Assembly (NCBI GenBank): GCA_029981855.1
Contig: JARRCS010000015.1
Span: 1 to 64,000, forward strand
DNA from: Halanaerobiales bacterium
GTDB taxonomy: Bacteria > Bacillota > Halanaerobiia > Halanaerobiales > DTU029
Length of the DNA stretch: 64,000 nt
Direction: 5' to 3'
A model generated the notes under the pieces. The model searched no databases. It saw nothing but the letters and a program-made list of their open reading frames with translations, and had not been told where the DNA came from. The position numbers were made by a program, and so were the translations under genes. Positions 28,062 to 37,646 of the stretch are shown piece after piece (position 1 is the first letter of the stretch; each line of letters opens with the position of its first letter).

Positions 28062-31004
28062 CTACGCAAACAATAGCTTAGAAAACTGCTCTTCAATTAA
28101 TAAAGAACCAGGGAGATAATTATCTCCATTAAGATAGATCAGATCATAGACTTTATCTCCAATTATTTCTGTTTCAACAAATTCCTTGTCTTTTTTCAAA
28201 TCTAAGCCCTCTATATTCCTCCAGACAATCAATATTTTCTGGTTATTTTTCTTACCTGTTACGACTTTATATCTCCTACCCTGATCAGTAAAGATCCTGA
28301 TTTGTTGAACATCTAAACCGATTAGATAATTAAAGGTCTCAACCAGATTTACTTTTTTCTTGATCTTCTCCTTATCCATAGTTATTTCCAGACAGTAATT
28401 AAAGGGATCTGTGAATTTATCGATATCTAACAGGGATTTGCTGGTTTCATAATCAAGCATATATTTAATAAGGTAATCGGGAAACTGGTCATTTAAACTT
28501 AATTGTGCCCTTTCCTGCTCAAATTTTATATTATCCAGGGTGTCTTCATATTGTTCAAGACTCTGGTATTTGAAGATGTGGCTATATCCTTCCTGGGATT
28601 GTGGTTGTCCATCTTTCCAGGCAGAGGAATACATAATCCTTTTCAAACGAGGAAGCATAGTTGTATAGAAATAATCCCCTAATTCAACCTGGATATATTT
28701 ACGGTTTCCTTCATCCTCTTTATTTAATTCCAGAGCAGCCTGGCCGGTAGTTCCTGAACCGGCGAAAAAGTCCATTACTATATCATTCTGAATAGAACCA
28801 AGCTGTAAGATTCTTTTAATCAAACGCACTGTTTTGGGAGTATCAAAAATATTATCATCTTCATTCAATAGTGATTTTAACTCTTGTTTTGCCTCCTGAT
28901 TATGACCTACTTCATTATGTGTCCAGATTGTTAATGGAGTTACGCCATCTTTTACTTCAGAAAGAAACCTTTTTAATCTAGGGACATTATTACCATCTTC
29001 ACCAAACCAGATCCGGTTATCTTCTACTAACTCCTCAAATTTTTCTTCAGTTACCCGCCAACAAGTACCAGCAGGTGGTTTTACTTTTCTCCCGGAAGGT
29101 GTGGTAATCTCATAATCAGTATCTGGATTATAAGTTTTTACAGATAAATCACCAGAAGTCCAGGGACCACGCGGATCATTATCAGGATTTTTATAGCGAC
29201 TATTCTGTTTTTCAGTCCTCGGCAGAAGATTAATAACCCAGTTTTCTTTATTTTTAGCATAACAGACTATAAAATCATGGTTATCTGAAAACCAGCGGGC
29301 ATCATTCTGTGGTGAGAATTTTTTCTGCCAGATAATATTTGAAACAAAATTGTTATCCCCAAATATCTGATCACAGAGTTTCTTAAAATTAGAATGTTCA
29401 TTATCATCGATACTGACAAAGATAACACCATCATCAGCCAACAGTTCGGCAGCAAGAGCAAGCCTATTTTCCATCATAGTTAACCAGCTGGAATGCTGGT
29501 AATTATCCTTATAGATAAAGTCATCACCCCCGGTATTATAGGGAGGATCGATATAGATACATTTCACCTTACCCCTATATTTTTCTAACAAAAGATTAAG
29601 AGCCTGGAAGTTCTCACTGTTTATCAATAAGCCTTCTATCTCTTCATCCAGGTTATCAAAGGCAGCTAAAAGCTCATCCTTAAATTTCTCATCAAAGTAT
29701 TTTGTATCTATAACCAGATTTTTTAAACCTTTTCCATCAAAAAGATCAGGCTTTTCTATAAATAAATCTTCCTTGCTTGCTATTTTCTCCCCATATAATT
29801 CTTCCCACTCTTTTAACTGTTCATGATTATTTAAGACTTCATTAAAGACCTTATCCCGGATCTTTTCCGGTACCCTATCTAAGGTTAAACAATATTCATC
29901 CTGTAAAACAAACTTCTTCTTTTCGAAGAGTTTCTTCTGGTAGTTCTCTATCTGAGCCAGGAACTCTATTATCTTCTGGCAAATAGCTTTAACAACCTTT
30001 ATCCTGGTCAGATATGCCTTAAAGTCATTTTCGGTTGCCGTTCCGATAGAATCGATATCCATGATCTCATTTTTTATGTAGAAGTCTAATTCCCTTTCCA
30101 GAAAGCCCTTTAAGTCTTTATGGATAAAGTAATCAGATTTATTCTTTTTAGTGTATTTATAAAGATGTTTGGCCAGGATTGATTTAGCTTTATTATCTTC
30201 ATCAATTAACCAGTACAGTTCCTGTAATAATTTTGTATCTGCTTTAATAATATCAGCAATCTCTTTTTCGATATACTCCCTAATATCTGCCTGGGTATTT
30301 TGAGTCTTATAATTCTTCTTTTCCTCAGCGGTTAGATTACGGTATTCAAAATAGATAGTGAGTATTTTCGCTTCCGGATCATAAACAAAAAAATCCTTTT
30401 CCTTAAGGAGAAAATATCTGTCTTCATCAGCCTTATTATTATTCTTTTCCACCTGGGCCTGTTTAATCTCAAAATTTACCTGAAAATTATTCTGTTTAAA
30501 GGTGTAATGATTGAATTCCTCACTGGTTTTGATATAGTACTGGTCATTATTAGCCCAATGTAAGTATACCTCTTCCCCATTATAGGGAATAGCATATTTA
30601 TACTGTTTTGAATATCTCCTCTTAGAAAGGAAGTCACCATTATCATAATAGCGTTTAAAAAAGGTATAGATATCATTATAGATTTCTGATTCCAGGTTTT
30701 CTCCCACCTGATATTGAGCCATCTTTTCCTGAATTTCCTGGTATTTAGCAGTTTGTTTATAGTCTACACCTAAGCTTTCTGCATTTTCTTTTACCCTCTC
30801 CAGTTCCTGTTCTAAACTTTCTTTGCCTTCATCTTCAATAAGAACTATTTCTTCTTCAATAAAATTAATTAAATCTTTATTTATAAACTCTTTTATTTCC
30901 TGGTGTTTTTGATTCATGATTCGATAGATGCCAAAATCGAGATCAGCATTATCGAATTGAAAGAGCTCTTTTAGTAGGTTTTGTAACCTGACCCTATTAT
31001 CCAT
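28062..31004 (-). CDS. type III DNA methyltransferase, Mod subunit
   Basis: The 980-residue adenine methyltransferase has motif IV CIYIDPPYNTGGDDFIYKD before motif I IVMDFFAGSGTTGQAALE, the beta order used by type III Mod proteins. It gives sequence specificity and protects host DNA. It is longer than classical Mod (about 650), with an N-terminal helical extension of about 430 residues. The long form usually accompanies a Res of over 1,000 residues, as here. Confidence 0.92.
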   Translation of the reverse strand: MDNRVRLQNLLKELFQFDNADLDFGIYRIMNQKHQEIKEFINKDLINFIEEEIVLIEDEGKESLEQELERVKENAESLGVDYKQTAKYQEIQEKMAQYQVGENLESEIYNDIYTFFKRYYDNGDFLSKRRYSKQYKYAIPYNGEEVYLHWANNDQYYIKTSEEFNHYTFKQNNFQVNFEIKQAQVEKNNNKADEDRYFLLKEKDFFVYDPEAKILTIYFEYRNLTAEEKKNYKTQNTQADIREYIEKEIADIIKADTKLLQELYWLIDEDNKAKSILAKHLYKYTKKNKSDYFIHKDLKGFLERELDFYIKNEIMDIDSIGTATENDFKAYLTRIKVVKAICQKIIEFLAQIENYQKKLFEKKKFVLQDEYCLTLDRVPEKIRDKVFNEVLNNHEQLKEWEELYGEKIASKEDLFIEKPDLFDGKGLKNLVIDTKYFDEKFKDELLAAFDNLDEEIEGLLINSENFQALNLLLEKYRGKVKCIYIDPPYNTGGDDFIYKDNYQHSSWLTMMENRLALAAELLADDGVIFVSIDDNEHSNFKKLCDQIFGDNNFVSNIIWQKKFSPQNDARWFSDNHDFIVCYAKNKENWVINLLPRTEKQNSRYKNPDNDPRGPWTSGDLSVKTYNPDTDYEITTPSGRKVKPPAGTCWRVTEEKFEELVEDNRIWFGEDGNNVPRLKRFLSEVKDGVTPLTIWTHNEVGHNQEAKQELKSLLNEDDNIFDTPKTVRLIKRILQLGSIQNDIVMDFFAGSGTTGQAALELNKEDEGNRKYIQVELGDYFYTTMLPRLKRIMYSSAWKDGQPQSQEGYSHIFKYQSLEQYEDTLDNIKFEQERAQLSLNDQFPDYLIKYMLDYETSKSLLDIDKFTDPFNYCLEITMDKEKIKKKVNLVETFNYLIGLDVQQIRIFTDQGRRYKVVTGKKNNQKILIVWRNIEGLDLKKDKEFVETEIIGDKVYDLIYLNGDNYLPGSLLIEEQFSKLLFA

Positions 31005-31117
31005 TATTTTTTTGCCTCCCCATTTTTACAAGAAATTAATCATACTATATATATTTTTAGCAAATAAAACAAATTAGCGTCGCCATAATATTTAATAATG
31101 TAAATTTGTTAATGTCA

Positions 31118-31150
31118 GGAATTATGTTATCTACTATATAACATAATTCC
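31118..31150. repeat. inverted repeat, paired with a copy at 45.2 kb
   Basis: GGAATTATGTTAT pairs perfectly with ATAACATAATTCC around an eight-base spacer. A similar palindrome with a similar A-rich trailing sequence (AAAAAAATC) occurs at 45212-45241. Confidence 0.5.
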
Positions 31151-31159
31151 TTAAACATC

Positions 31160-31187
31160 AAAAAAATCCTGCTTTTTAAGCAGGAAA
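31160..31187 (-). terminator. rho-independent terminator of the methyltransferase gene
   Basis: TCCTGCTT pairs with AAGCAGGA, followed on the minus strand by a run of seven T. It lies between the methyltransferase gene and mod. Confidence 0.8.
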
Positions 31188-31305
31188 TATGAATGTAAAC
31201 TTTAGATTATTAGCATTTCTAACAATTCCTTAGTCCTCTTTTTACTCATTCTTCTTATTAAAATATATTTTTAAATTTTTAGTTTGGCATATCTTTCTCC
31301 TCCGC

Positions 31306-31893
31306 TCAATTAATCTTTTTACTAAATATAACCGCATAATGATATTTTCCAACCTCAACAACCCTCTCTTTCTTAAACCCGTGCCAACTGACAATCTTCT
31401 CAACTTCTTCTGGCGACATCCGGATGGATAACGGTGGGCCGGATGGACCATCGATCTTCTTAAAGTCCACAACAGCGAGATCACCGTTAGGTTTCATTAC
31501 CCTGGAGATTTCTTTCAATGTACTTTCAACTTCTTTGTTTATAACAAGCCCATGTAATACATTAGCCACCAGGCATATATCAATAATCTCATTTCCTAAA
31601 GGTATCTTTTTAGTGATATCACCAGTAATTGCCTTGATATTGGTGATATTTCTCTCATCAATTTCTTTCTTCAAATTGACTATTGCTTCATTGTTGATAT
31701 CAATGGCGTATACTTTTCCGCTGTCTCCAACTACTTCCGAAGCAACAATAGAGAAATACCCTTCTCCACATCCAGCATCCAGAAAGATATCACCAGGTTT
31801 GAGTCCAATCTCTCTAATAACCTTTTCAGGATCAAGAAGACTCCTACTTGACCTACCAAAGTGACGATGTTTTTCAAATTTATTGTTGTTCAT
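31306..31893 (-). CDS. class I SAM methyltransferase
   Basis: The 195-residue protein has motif I IFLDAGCGEGYFSIVA, the acidic ribose contact VYAIDINNEA, and the post motif GDLAVVDFKK. It is of the UbiE/small-molecule methyltransferase type. The segment RMSPEEVEKIVSWHGFKKER is common in methyltransferases of anaerobes. The substrate is unknown. It is monocistronic with its own terminator. Confidence 0.82.
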   Translation of the reverse strand: MNNNKFEKHRHFGRSSRSLLDPEKVIREIGLKPGDIFLDAGCGEGYFSIVASEVVGDSGKVYAIDINNEAIVNLKKEIDERNITNIKAITGDITKKIPLGNEIIDICLVANVLHGLVINKEVESTLKEISRVMKPNGDLAVVDFKKIDGPSGPPLSIRMSPEEVEKIVSWHGFKKERVVEVGKYHYAVIFSKKIN

Positions 31894-31974
31894 TTTTGTT
31901 TATCTTCTTTCATTTATGAATATTTTACAGACCTTTAAAAAATTTTTTCTGATAGTTACCCGTAATTCACGTTT

Positions 31975-32222
31975 TCACATAACGGAGTGCCCGTATCCCC
32001 GAAGTATCCCGAAAGGACATTTGGATATCTGCTGGAAACTCAACAGATAGGCGCCGTTCGACAGCCAGCCAAACAAGCCCCGTGCCCTTGAGAACACGGA
32101 CACTTCAATAGGCCGCCGAATGGCGGCCTATCGTTCTGCGGGTATGCGAAACCCTGAGCGGAGCGAAGGGTTTGGGTAAGCGTAAGCGAACTGCATACCC
32201 GCTGTTAGACGACATTGCTACT
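31975..32222. other. GC-rich multi-hairpin element, possibly attC-like
   Basis: The stretch is far richer in G+C than its surroundings. Visible stems include AGGCCGCC-GAAT-GGCGGCCT, an outer GCGGGTATGC/GCATACCCGC and an inner AAACCCT/AGGGTTT. The outer stem is flanked by GTTAGAC, which fits the GTTRRRY core of integron sites. It ends directly at the rubrerythrin stop. It could be a recombination site, a remnant or a structured RNA. No integrase is present. Confidence 0.35.
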
Positions 32223-32223
32223 T

Positions 32224-32799
32224 TTAATAATTCTCACTCAGCAGTTCGAAATATGCTCTTGGATGTGCACAGGCTGGACACTTTTCAGGTGCTTCAGTAC
32301 CCTCATGGATATATCCGCAGTTCCTGCATTTCCATCTTACGACTTTCTCTCGTTTAAAAACTATACCCTTTTCAATGTTCTTAAGTAAAGCCAAAAATCT
32401 TTTCTCATGCTGCTTTTCCGCAACTGCTATTGCTCTGAACACCGCTGCGATTTCTGAAAAACCTTCTTCTTCAGCTATGCGTGCGAATTCAGGGTACATC
32501 TTTGTATGCTCATGGTTCTCACCTGCAGCAGCAGCCCTAAGATTTTCTTCTGTATTTCCAATAACTCCCGCGGGAAAACTTGCAGTAATCTCAACCTCTC
32601 CACCCTTAAGGAATTTAAACAGTCTTTTTGCGTGTTCCTTCTCGTTCTCCGCTGTTTCCAGAAAAATTGCAGCTATCTGCTCATAGCCTTCTTTCTTTGC
32701 CTGAGAAACAAAGTAAGTATAGCGATTTCTTGCCTGCGATTCCCCTGCAAATGCTGTTAAAAGATTCTTTTCAGTCCTACTTCCTTTTATGTTTTTCAT
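32224..32799 (-). CDS. rbr: rubrerythrin
   Basis: The 191-residue non-heme iron peroxidase detoxifies hydrogen peroxide in anaerobes. I start at the ATG at 32799 behind GGAGGTG. The four-helix diiron domain contains [45 protein letters not shown] and [13 protein letters not shown]-terminal rubredoxin-like domain has [12 protein letters not shown] and CPACAHP. It follows the superoxide reductase gene by 14 nt, so the two enzymes act in series. Confidence 0.95.
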   Translation of the reverse strand: MKNIKGSRTEKNLLTAFAGESQARNRYTYFVSQAKKEGYEQIAAIFLETAENEKEHAKRLFKFLKGGEVEITASFPAGVIGNTEENLRAAAAGENHEHTKMYPEFARIAEEEGFSEIAAVFRAIAVAEKQHEKRFLALLKNIEKGIVFKREKVVRWKCRNCGYIHEGTEAPEKCPACAHPRAYFELLSENY

Positions 32800-32813
32800 T
32801 TTTACACCTCCGT

Positions 32814-33197
32814 TTATTTTTTCACCCATAAACCATGGATATTACACATTTCTCTTGCCGATACTTCGCTGCCTTCTGGCACTTCAAATATCGCTTCAGG
32901 TGCATCCCCTGGATTTAAGTGCTTTCTATAAATTACTCCATCTACGATAAGTTCTATCCACTCAATATAATGTTTCTCTTCCATTGGGTGCAAGGCATTT
33001 TCTCCAATTCTAACTATATACTTATTACCTTCTCTTTTTAGAAATGGAACATGCTTCTCTGTTGATGTATCTGCTGTCTTCTCCTCAAGAAACTTCATAG
33101 GCTGACCACAACATACAAGTTCTCCTGCACCCTCGTGGAGCACCTCAACAATATTCCCACAGACCTCACATTTATACACTTGCATTCTCTTTGTCAT
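32814..33197 (-). CDS. dfx: desulfoferrodoxin (superoxide reductase)
   Basis: The 127-residue protein reduces superoxide to peroxide. The N-terminal desulforedoxin-type centre is YKCEVCGN with VCCGQPM. The catalytic iron site has [15 protein letters not shown] and a C-terminal CNIHGLW. A GGAGGTG site precedes the ATG at 33197. It heads the block with rubrerythrin, its natural downstream partner. Confidence 0.96.
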   Translation of the reverse strand: MTKRMQVYKCEVCGNIVEVLHEGAGELVCCGQPMKFLEEKTADTSTEKHVPFLKREGNKYIVRIGENALHPMEEKHYIEWIELIVDGVIYRKHLNPGDAPEAIFEVPEGSEVSAREMCNIHGLWVKK

Positions 33198-33199
33198 CT

Positions 33200-33458
33200 T
33201 TACACCTCCTTTTTATTTCCTTCTTTAATATATGTTGGTGCTGTTTTGGGTGATTTGCCTCTTTTGATTTCATGATAGTATGCATAAGTCATTGGTTCAC
33301 CATCTGCCATTACTTCAGCATCAATTACCTTTCCAATAAAGATAGTGTGTGTTCTACTATCACTCATATCGATAACTTCGGTTTCTAAGTAGGCTATAGA
33401 ATGCCCTAAAACTACAGGAGCACCAGTCACACCTAATTTATAATTGATATCTCCGAAT
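33200..33458 (-). pseudogene. flavin reductase/flavoredoxin C-terminal fragment
   Basis: The frame contains LGVTGAPVVLGHSIAYLETE, then SRTHTIFIGKVIDAEV and EPMTYAYYHEIKRGKSPKTA, all typical of the FMN-binding flavin reductase-like family used with rubredoxins. The N-terminal FMN-binding half is missing. A GTG at 33430 could initiate 76 residues, but the protein would lack the cofactor site. It directly joins a glycosylase fragment at 33459. Confidence 0.75.
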
Positions 33459-33653
33459 TTATTTCAAATTTCTCAGAATGTGCCTGTCAAGAATTGTCTT
33501 GTTTTCTCCCATCCCAATATTTCTCAAAAAGTGGCCTGCTTCCTTATATCCCATTCCGCTTATTTCCCCAACCAACCACTCCCTTGTTTCTTTGGCATCT
33601 TTGAATCTGGTTATCATGGCTTTACTGCTGAATAAATTAATATCCAGAAAAAT
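33459..33653 (-). pseudogene. archaeal-type 8-oxoguanine DNA glycosylase fragment
   Basis: The open frame reads [38 protein letters not shown], then [12 protein letters not shown] to a stop. These match the helix-hairpin-helix and catalytic region of Ogg2-type N-glycosylase/DNA lyases, including the catalytic aspartate context LDRHI. Only about 60 codons remain; both ends are missing. The family call is from motif recall. Confidence 0.65.
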
Positions 33654-33768
33654 TTATCTATTAACCAGCCAAACATAAAAAATTATCCTATTTGATATAT
33701 AATTCGACATTAAAATATTAAATTCCTCCAAATTTATAAAAAAATATACCTTAATATTTAATTTCATA

Positions 33769-33795
33769 GGAAGAGCAGAACCCTTCTGCTCTTCC
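33769..33795. other. strong 12-bp hairpin
   Basis: GGAAGAGCAGAA pairs perfectly with TTCTGCTCTTCC around a three-base loop. It lacks a T-run on either strand, so it is not a standard terminator. It lies in a gene-free stretch between the glycosylase fragment and the rhodanese operon. Confidence 0.5.
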
Positions 33796-33861
33796 TCGGT
33801 TTGGGTGAGATAATTAGTCTTTTAAAGAGTATTGATGATAAACTAAATAACTAATAGAACC

Positions 33862-33902
33862 TTAAAAAAGAGGGGTAGGTGATCTTTAACCACCTGCCCC
33901 TT
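33862..33902 (-). terminator. terminator of the rhodanese gene
   Basis: GGGGTAGGTG pairs with CACCTGCCCC (one mismatch), followed on the minus strand by TCTTTTTT. It lies just beyond the rhodanese stop at 33917. Confidence 0.8.
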
Positions 33903-33916
33903 TAAGTTTTTCTTTA

Positions 33917-34816
33917 TTACTTTACAACCTCATACCCTTTATTCAGCCATCCGTAGGGTTTGTTTGAAGGCGTACCTATACCGCCATTTAACGAAACGGC
34001 ATCATAACCCAGCATCCTCAAACCGGCAACTGTCTGTCCGGCGGTCTGACCTGTATAGCAGTAAACAACTATTTTTTTATCTTCGGGTAATGACCCGAAA
34101 CTCTCCTGCATTCCCTTTCCCCAGGGAATATTAACAGCCCCGGGTATATGTCCTTCAGCAAAATGCTTGGCCTGTCTGATGGAAAGAATATATATACTTT
34201 CATCTTCGGCCTCAACCAGCATGTTGAGGACATCCTCGCTAATCTTGTAGTTTTTAAACATTGTATCCTTAACATCAGCCAACCCTGCATAGTATTCCTC
34301 GATAGCGTCTCTGATCTCAGGATCAATCTCAGCAGGGGTAACGTCGCTAAAGTCATTAGCCTTAGTTTCAACGATATCTTCATAACCCGGTACTCTGGTT
34401 ATTCCCAGATTCCAACCGAACCTGACGGATTTTGCCTCAAATCCAGCAAAGTTTAAGAGAGCCACAGTCTGGTTAGCCGTTTGAGCGGTATAGCAGTATA
34501 CATAGATAGTCCGGTCAGCCGGCAATTTATCCAGACACTCAGGAAAAGCTGGACCCCAGGGAACATTAATAGCACCTTTAATATGCCCTTCATTATAGAC
34601 ATCCGGCTGCCTGATATCCAGAATAAAGAGATCCTCCCCGGCCTTTACCTTCTCTACAAAGAGATCCTGTTTAATCATACTGTTATCTGCCGGCAGATTG
34701 GCAAAATAGTTCATTACTGTTTCCTCAACCACATCAGAAACAGCCCCGGCTACTCCACCAATGAGACCCACACAAATAATCAACGCCAATATCAGTGGTA
34801 AACATTTAATCTTCAT
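33917..34816 (-). CDS. exported double-rhodanese sulfurtransferase
   Basis: I start at the ATG at 34816 behind TAGGAGGG, giving 299 residues. A signal peptide (LPLILALIICVGLIGGVAGA) is followed by two rhodanese domains (about 45-155 and 185-299). Each has a candidate active-site cysteine in a similar loop: VYCYTAQTANQT and VYCYTGQTAGQT. The EGHIKGAINVPWG and EGHIPGAVNIPWG motifs are typical. It probably handles sulfane sulfur outside the cytoplasm. It follows a second rhodanese gene on the same strand. Confidence 0.9.
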   Translation of the reverse strand: MKIKCLPLILALIICVGLIGGVAGAVSDVVEETVMNYFANLPADNSMIKQDLFVEKVKAGEDLFILDIRQPDVYNEGHIKGAINVPWGPAFPECLDKLPADRTIYVYCYTAQTANQTVALLNFAGFEAKSVRFGWNLGITRVPGYEDIVETKANDFSDVTPAEIDPEIRDAIEEYYAGLADVKDTMFKNYKISEDVLNMLVEAEDESIYILSIRQAKHFAEGHIPGAVNIPWGKGMQESFGSLPEDKKIVVYCYTGQTAGQTVAGLRMLGYDAVSLNGGIGTPSNKPYGWLNKGYEVVK

Positions 34817-34903
34817 TTTAACCCTCCTAAAATGACAAATATTTATAAAAAACCAGCCTGAAAAAAACAAACTTATACCTAACATACTATTTCATCCAGG
34901 TAC

Positions 34904-35824
34904 TTATGAAGCATCCTGAAAGTTTGCTTCAACCTTATTCTTGCTTGGTAGCTGTACAGGCAAGGACGTATCTGAGGACCATTCGATCCAAGCCCCATCA
35001 TATAACTTTAGTTTTCTGTAGCCTGCATTATGTAAAGCAAGAAAAGTCTGGGCTGCCCTGATCGAGGTTTTACAGAACATTATTACCGTCTTATCAGGAT
35101 CGATTCCGGCTTCCCGATAAATGATATGAATGTCCTGAATAGATCTATAGGTTCCATCCTTATAGTTATTATTATGAAAATCTATAAGAATTGAACTGGG
35201 AATTGTCCCATTATCATATTCAGCCTGAGATCGGGTATCGAGGAGCACAACATTCTCATCAGGATCATCAACTTGTTTTTTCACATCTTCAAGTGTTGCA
35301 ATCAACTCAGTATTTTTATCCCCGGCAGTATACTTTACAGGAGTAACTTCCGGAACCTCGGTAACCTGTTGAGCACCAGCCTGCAGAAGGGCCTGCAGTC
35401 CACCGCTGACCACCTTCATTTTTTCGTGTCCGTAGACCTTTAGAGTCCACCAGAGCCTGGCAGAATCCATATTGCTATTATTGTCATAGATAACTACCAT
35501 GGTGTCATTTGTTATACCGCTTTTGCCCAGAACTTTTTCTATCTTCTCCTTGGGAACCAGCATATTGGGGAAGGGTCCCAGAACAACGATATCCCCACGA
35601 CTGATATTGATAGCACCCTTTAGATGTCCTTTTTTGTAATCACTGGATTTTTGAGCATCTACCAGAACAACCCCATCCTCATTTAGTAATTCCATCGCCT
35701 TTTCAGCACTGATAATATCCTGTCCCTGTTCACCTGCTGTCTTAGTTGTGGTCACACATCCTGTAGATAAAACCATCAATAATAAAACCAGGGAAATTAC
35801 AAGTAACTTTGATATTGTTTTCAC
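34904..35824 (-). CDS. rhodanese-like lipoprotein, thiosulfate sulfurtransferase type
   Basis: The 306-residue protein starts with a lipoprotein signal and lipobox LSTGC (Cys23), so it is membrane-tethered outside the cytoplasm. It has two rhodanese domains. The first (about 40-155) has VVIYDNNSNMDSARLWW with no active-site cysteine, so it is structural. The second (about 175-290) has VIMFCKTSIRAAQT with the catalytic cysteine. This inactive-plus-active order matches thiosulfate:cyanide sulfurtransferases. It probably acts with the downstream double-rhodanese protein. Confidence 0.9.
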   Translation of the reverse strand: MKTISKLLVISLVLLLMVLSTGCVTTTKTAGEQGQDIISAEKAMELLNEDGVVLVDAQKSSDYKKGHLKGAINISRGDIVVLGPFPNMLVPKEKIEKVLGKSGITNDTMVVIYDNNSNMDSARLWWTLKVYGHEKMKVVSGGLQALLQAGAQQVTEVPEVTPVKYTAGDKNTELIATLEDVKKQVDDPDENVVLLDTRSQAEYDNGTIPSSILIDFHNNNYKDGTYRSIQDIHIIYREAGIDPDKTVIMFCKTSIRAAQTFLALHNAGYRKLKLYDGAWIEWSSDTSLPVQLPSKNKVEANFQDAS

Positions 35825-36014
35825 TTTTTCACCCCCATTTCTTTTATTGTTTTGAATAAAATATTAATTATATAAGCAATCCACAACTATATTATACTTC
35901 ACTTTACACTGCTCTGGGTATAAATATTTTGAATAGTACATTTGATTATTAAATAAGAGTTTTATAAAATTGAAACTGTCAGGGATGTTATAATAGGAGG
36001 GGGGAGGATTAAAA

Positions 36015-37628
36015 TTGCTTTCAACCTACCGGAAAAGAGCAATCTATGTTATTTTAATAACATATTTTATTGCTAATCTCTTTTTTTTAACCAATTACCC
36101 CTTTATCCATTCAGATGAGTCCTGGCTAAGTGGTTTATCCAGAAATATGCTGGAAAAAAGGGATCTTTCTGTTACCGAGACCTTTTTCGATCTCTATCCC
36201 AGAAATCCTCATGCCATAAAAACCATCTTCCACCTGATCCAAATACTCTTTATTAAAGGATTAGGGTATAGCATCTTCACTGTCAGGTTAATCTCCTTAA
36301 TCACAGGAACAATCAGCTTATATCTCTTTTATAAACTTAGTCTTTTACTCTTCAAGTCAAAAAAGCTCTCCCTGCTGGCAGCAGTTCTTCTGGGCCTGGA
36401 TATTCAATATATTTATGCTTCTCATTTTGCCAGACAGGAAATCATTCTGGTATTTATCTTAATCTTAGGACTATATTTCTTTTATAACAAATTGACCTTC
36501 GGCTATAATCATAAACAAGGAAAAGGTAGGATTTCTCCACATATAACCCTTGGAGTAATTATCGGCCTAGGTGCAGGAATCCATCCCAACAGTTTTATCA
36601 TCGCCCTCCCCTATATTTTTATTTATCTTTACCACCTACTAGCAACTAAAAAGATTAAAGTAAGGTCTTTTCTGGCATTCAGTTTAACCCTGGTGGTTTT
36701 TGCGTTCTTCTTTATTATCTTAAGTCTCTCCTTCGACCCGGATTTCCTGCAGCATTACTCTCAGTACGGTAAAAAGCTGGGGGTTCTCAATCCCCTATCA
36801 GCAAAAATGAAACAGCTGGTTTACTTCTATTTAAAGCTCTTCTATGGGGTTAGCGGAACCTACTACACCCCGAATATAAGGTTTCAATTTTTTCTCTTTG
36901 GAGCTGTCCTGTTCCTTTCTTTAGGCAGGGTTATCCTGGTCAAAAAAGAAAATAATCGAGAGTTATCTCTTGCATTACTCCTCTCGATTCTGGCAATTAA
37001 CACTGGCTATATCTTAATCGGCAGATATAACCAGACAAGTATCATCTTTTTATTCCCGCTTTTTTATCTTTTAACCATCGATCTGATAACAAATTGGCCT
37101 TCAGCCATAAATTACAGGATAAATTCGTTAATAGCAAGGAAGATTAAAGGTATCCTCTTTACCGGATTAATCTTAACCCTTGCCGTTAACACGGTTTTAA
37201 ATCTTTATACAAGTTCTTACGATAACTATGACGATTACCTGAAGGATATAGCAACGGTAGTGAGCCGGGATGCTGAGGTTCTAGCCAACTTAAACTGTGA
37301 GTATTATTTTGCCAATGGTAAATTACATGATTACAGAAATCTGGGGGAATTAAAGAAACACGGTTTATCTTTTAGGGAGTATATTATCCGAAATAAGATC
37401 GAGTATATTATCTACCCGGAAGAGATGGATTTTATCTATAATACAAGGCCGGTCTGGAACGTATTATATGGCAATCTAGCCTATTATTATCAAGAGATGC
37501 AGGACTTTTTCCAGAATAACTGTCTCCTCATCCATGAATTCGAAAATGAAACATATGGCATGAGGATAGCACGTTATATCGGAAAGAAGAACTGGAAGAT
37601 AAAGATTTATAAGGTAGTTAGTTACTAG
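36015..37628 (+). CDS. GT39/ArnT-like membrane glycosyltransferase
   Basis: The 537-residue protein has about ten to twelve transmembrane helices. An early exoplasmic loop NYPFIHSDESWLSGLSRNM contains the acidic pair of GT-C enzymes that use lipid-linked sugars, and IHPNSF follows in a later helix. It starts at a TTG behind GGAGGGGGGAGG. It is alone on the plus strand between minus-strand operons. The acceptor is unknown. Confidence 0.8.
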   Translation: MLSTYRKRAIYVILITYFIANLFFLTNYPFIHSDESWLSGLSRNMLEKRDLSVTETFFDLYPRNPHAIKTIFHLIQILFIKGLGYSIFTVRLISLITGTISLYLFYKLSLLLFKSKKLSLLAAVLLGLDIQYIYASHFARQEIILVFILILGLYFFYNKLTFGYNHKQGKGRISPHITLGVIIGLGAGIHPNSFIIALPYIFIYLYHLLATKKIKVRSFLAFSLTLVVFAFFFIILSLSFDPDFLQHYSQYGKKLGVLNPLSAKMKQLVYFYLKLFYGVSGTYYTPNIRFQFFLFGAVLFLSLGRVILVKKENNRELSLALLLSILAINTGYILIGRYNQTSIIFLFPLFYLLTIDLITNWPSAINYRINSLIARKIKGILFTGLILTLAVNTVLNLYTSSYDNYDDYLKDIATVVSRDAEVLANLNCEYYFANGKLHDYRNLGELKKHGLSFREYIIRNKIEYIIYPEEMDFIYNTRPVWNVLYGNLAYYYQEMQDFFQNNCLLIHEFENETYGMRIARYIGKKNWKIKIYKVVSY

Positions 37629-37646
37629 CTACATTTCTTTGTAGAA

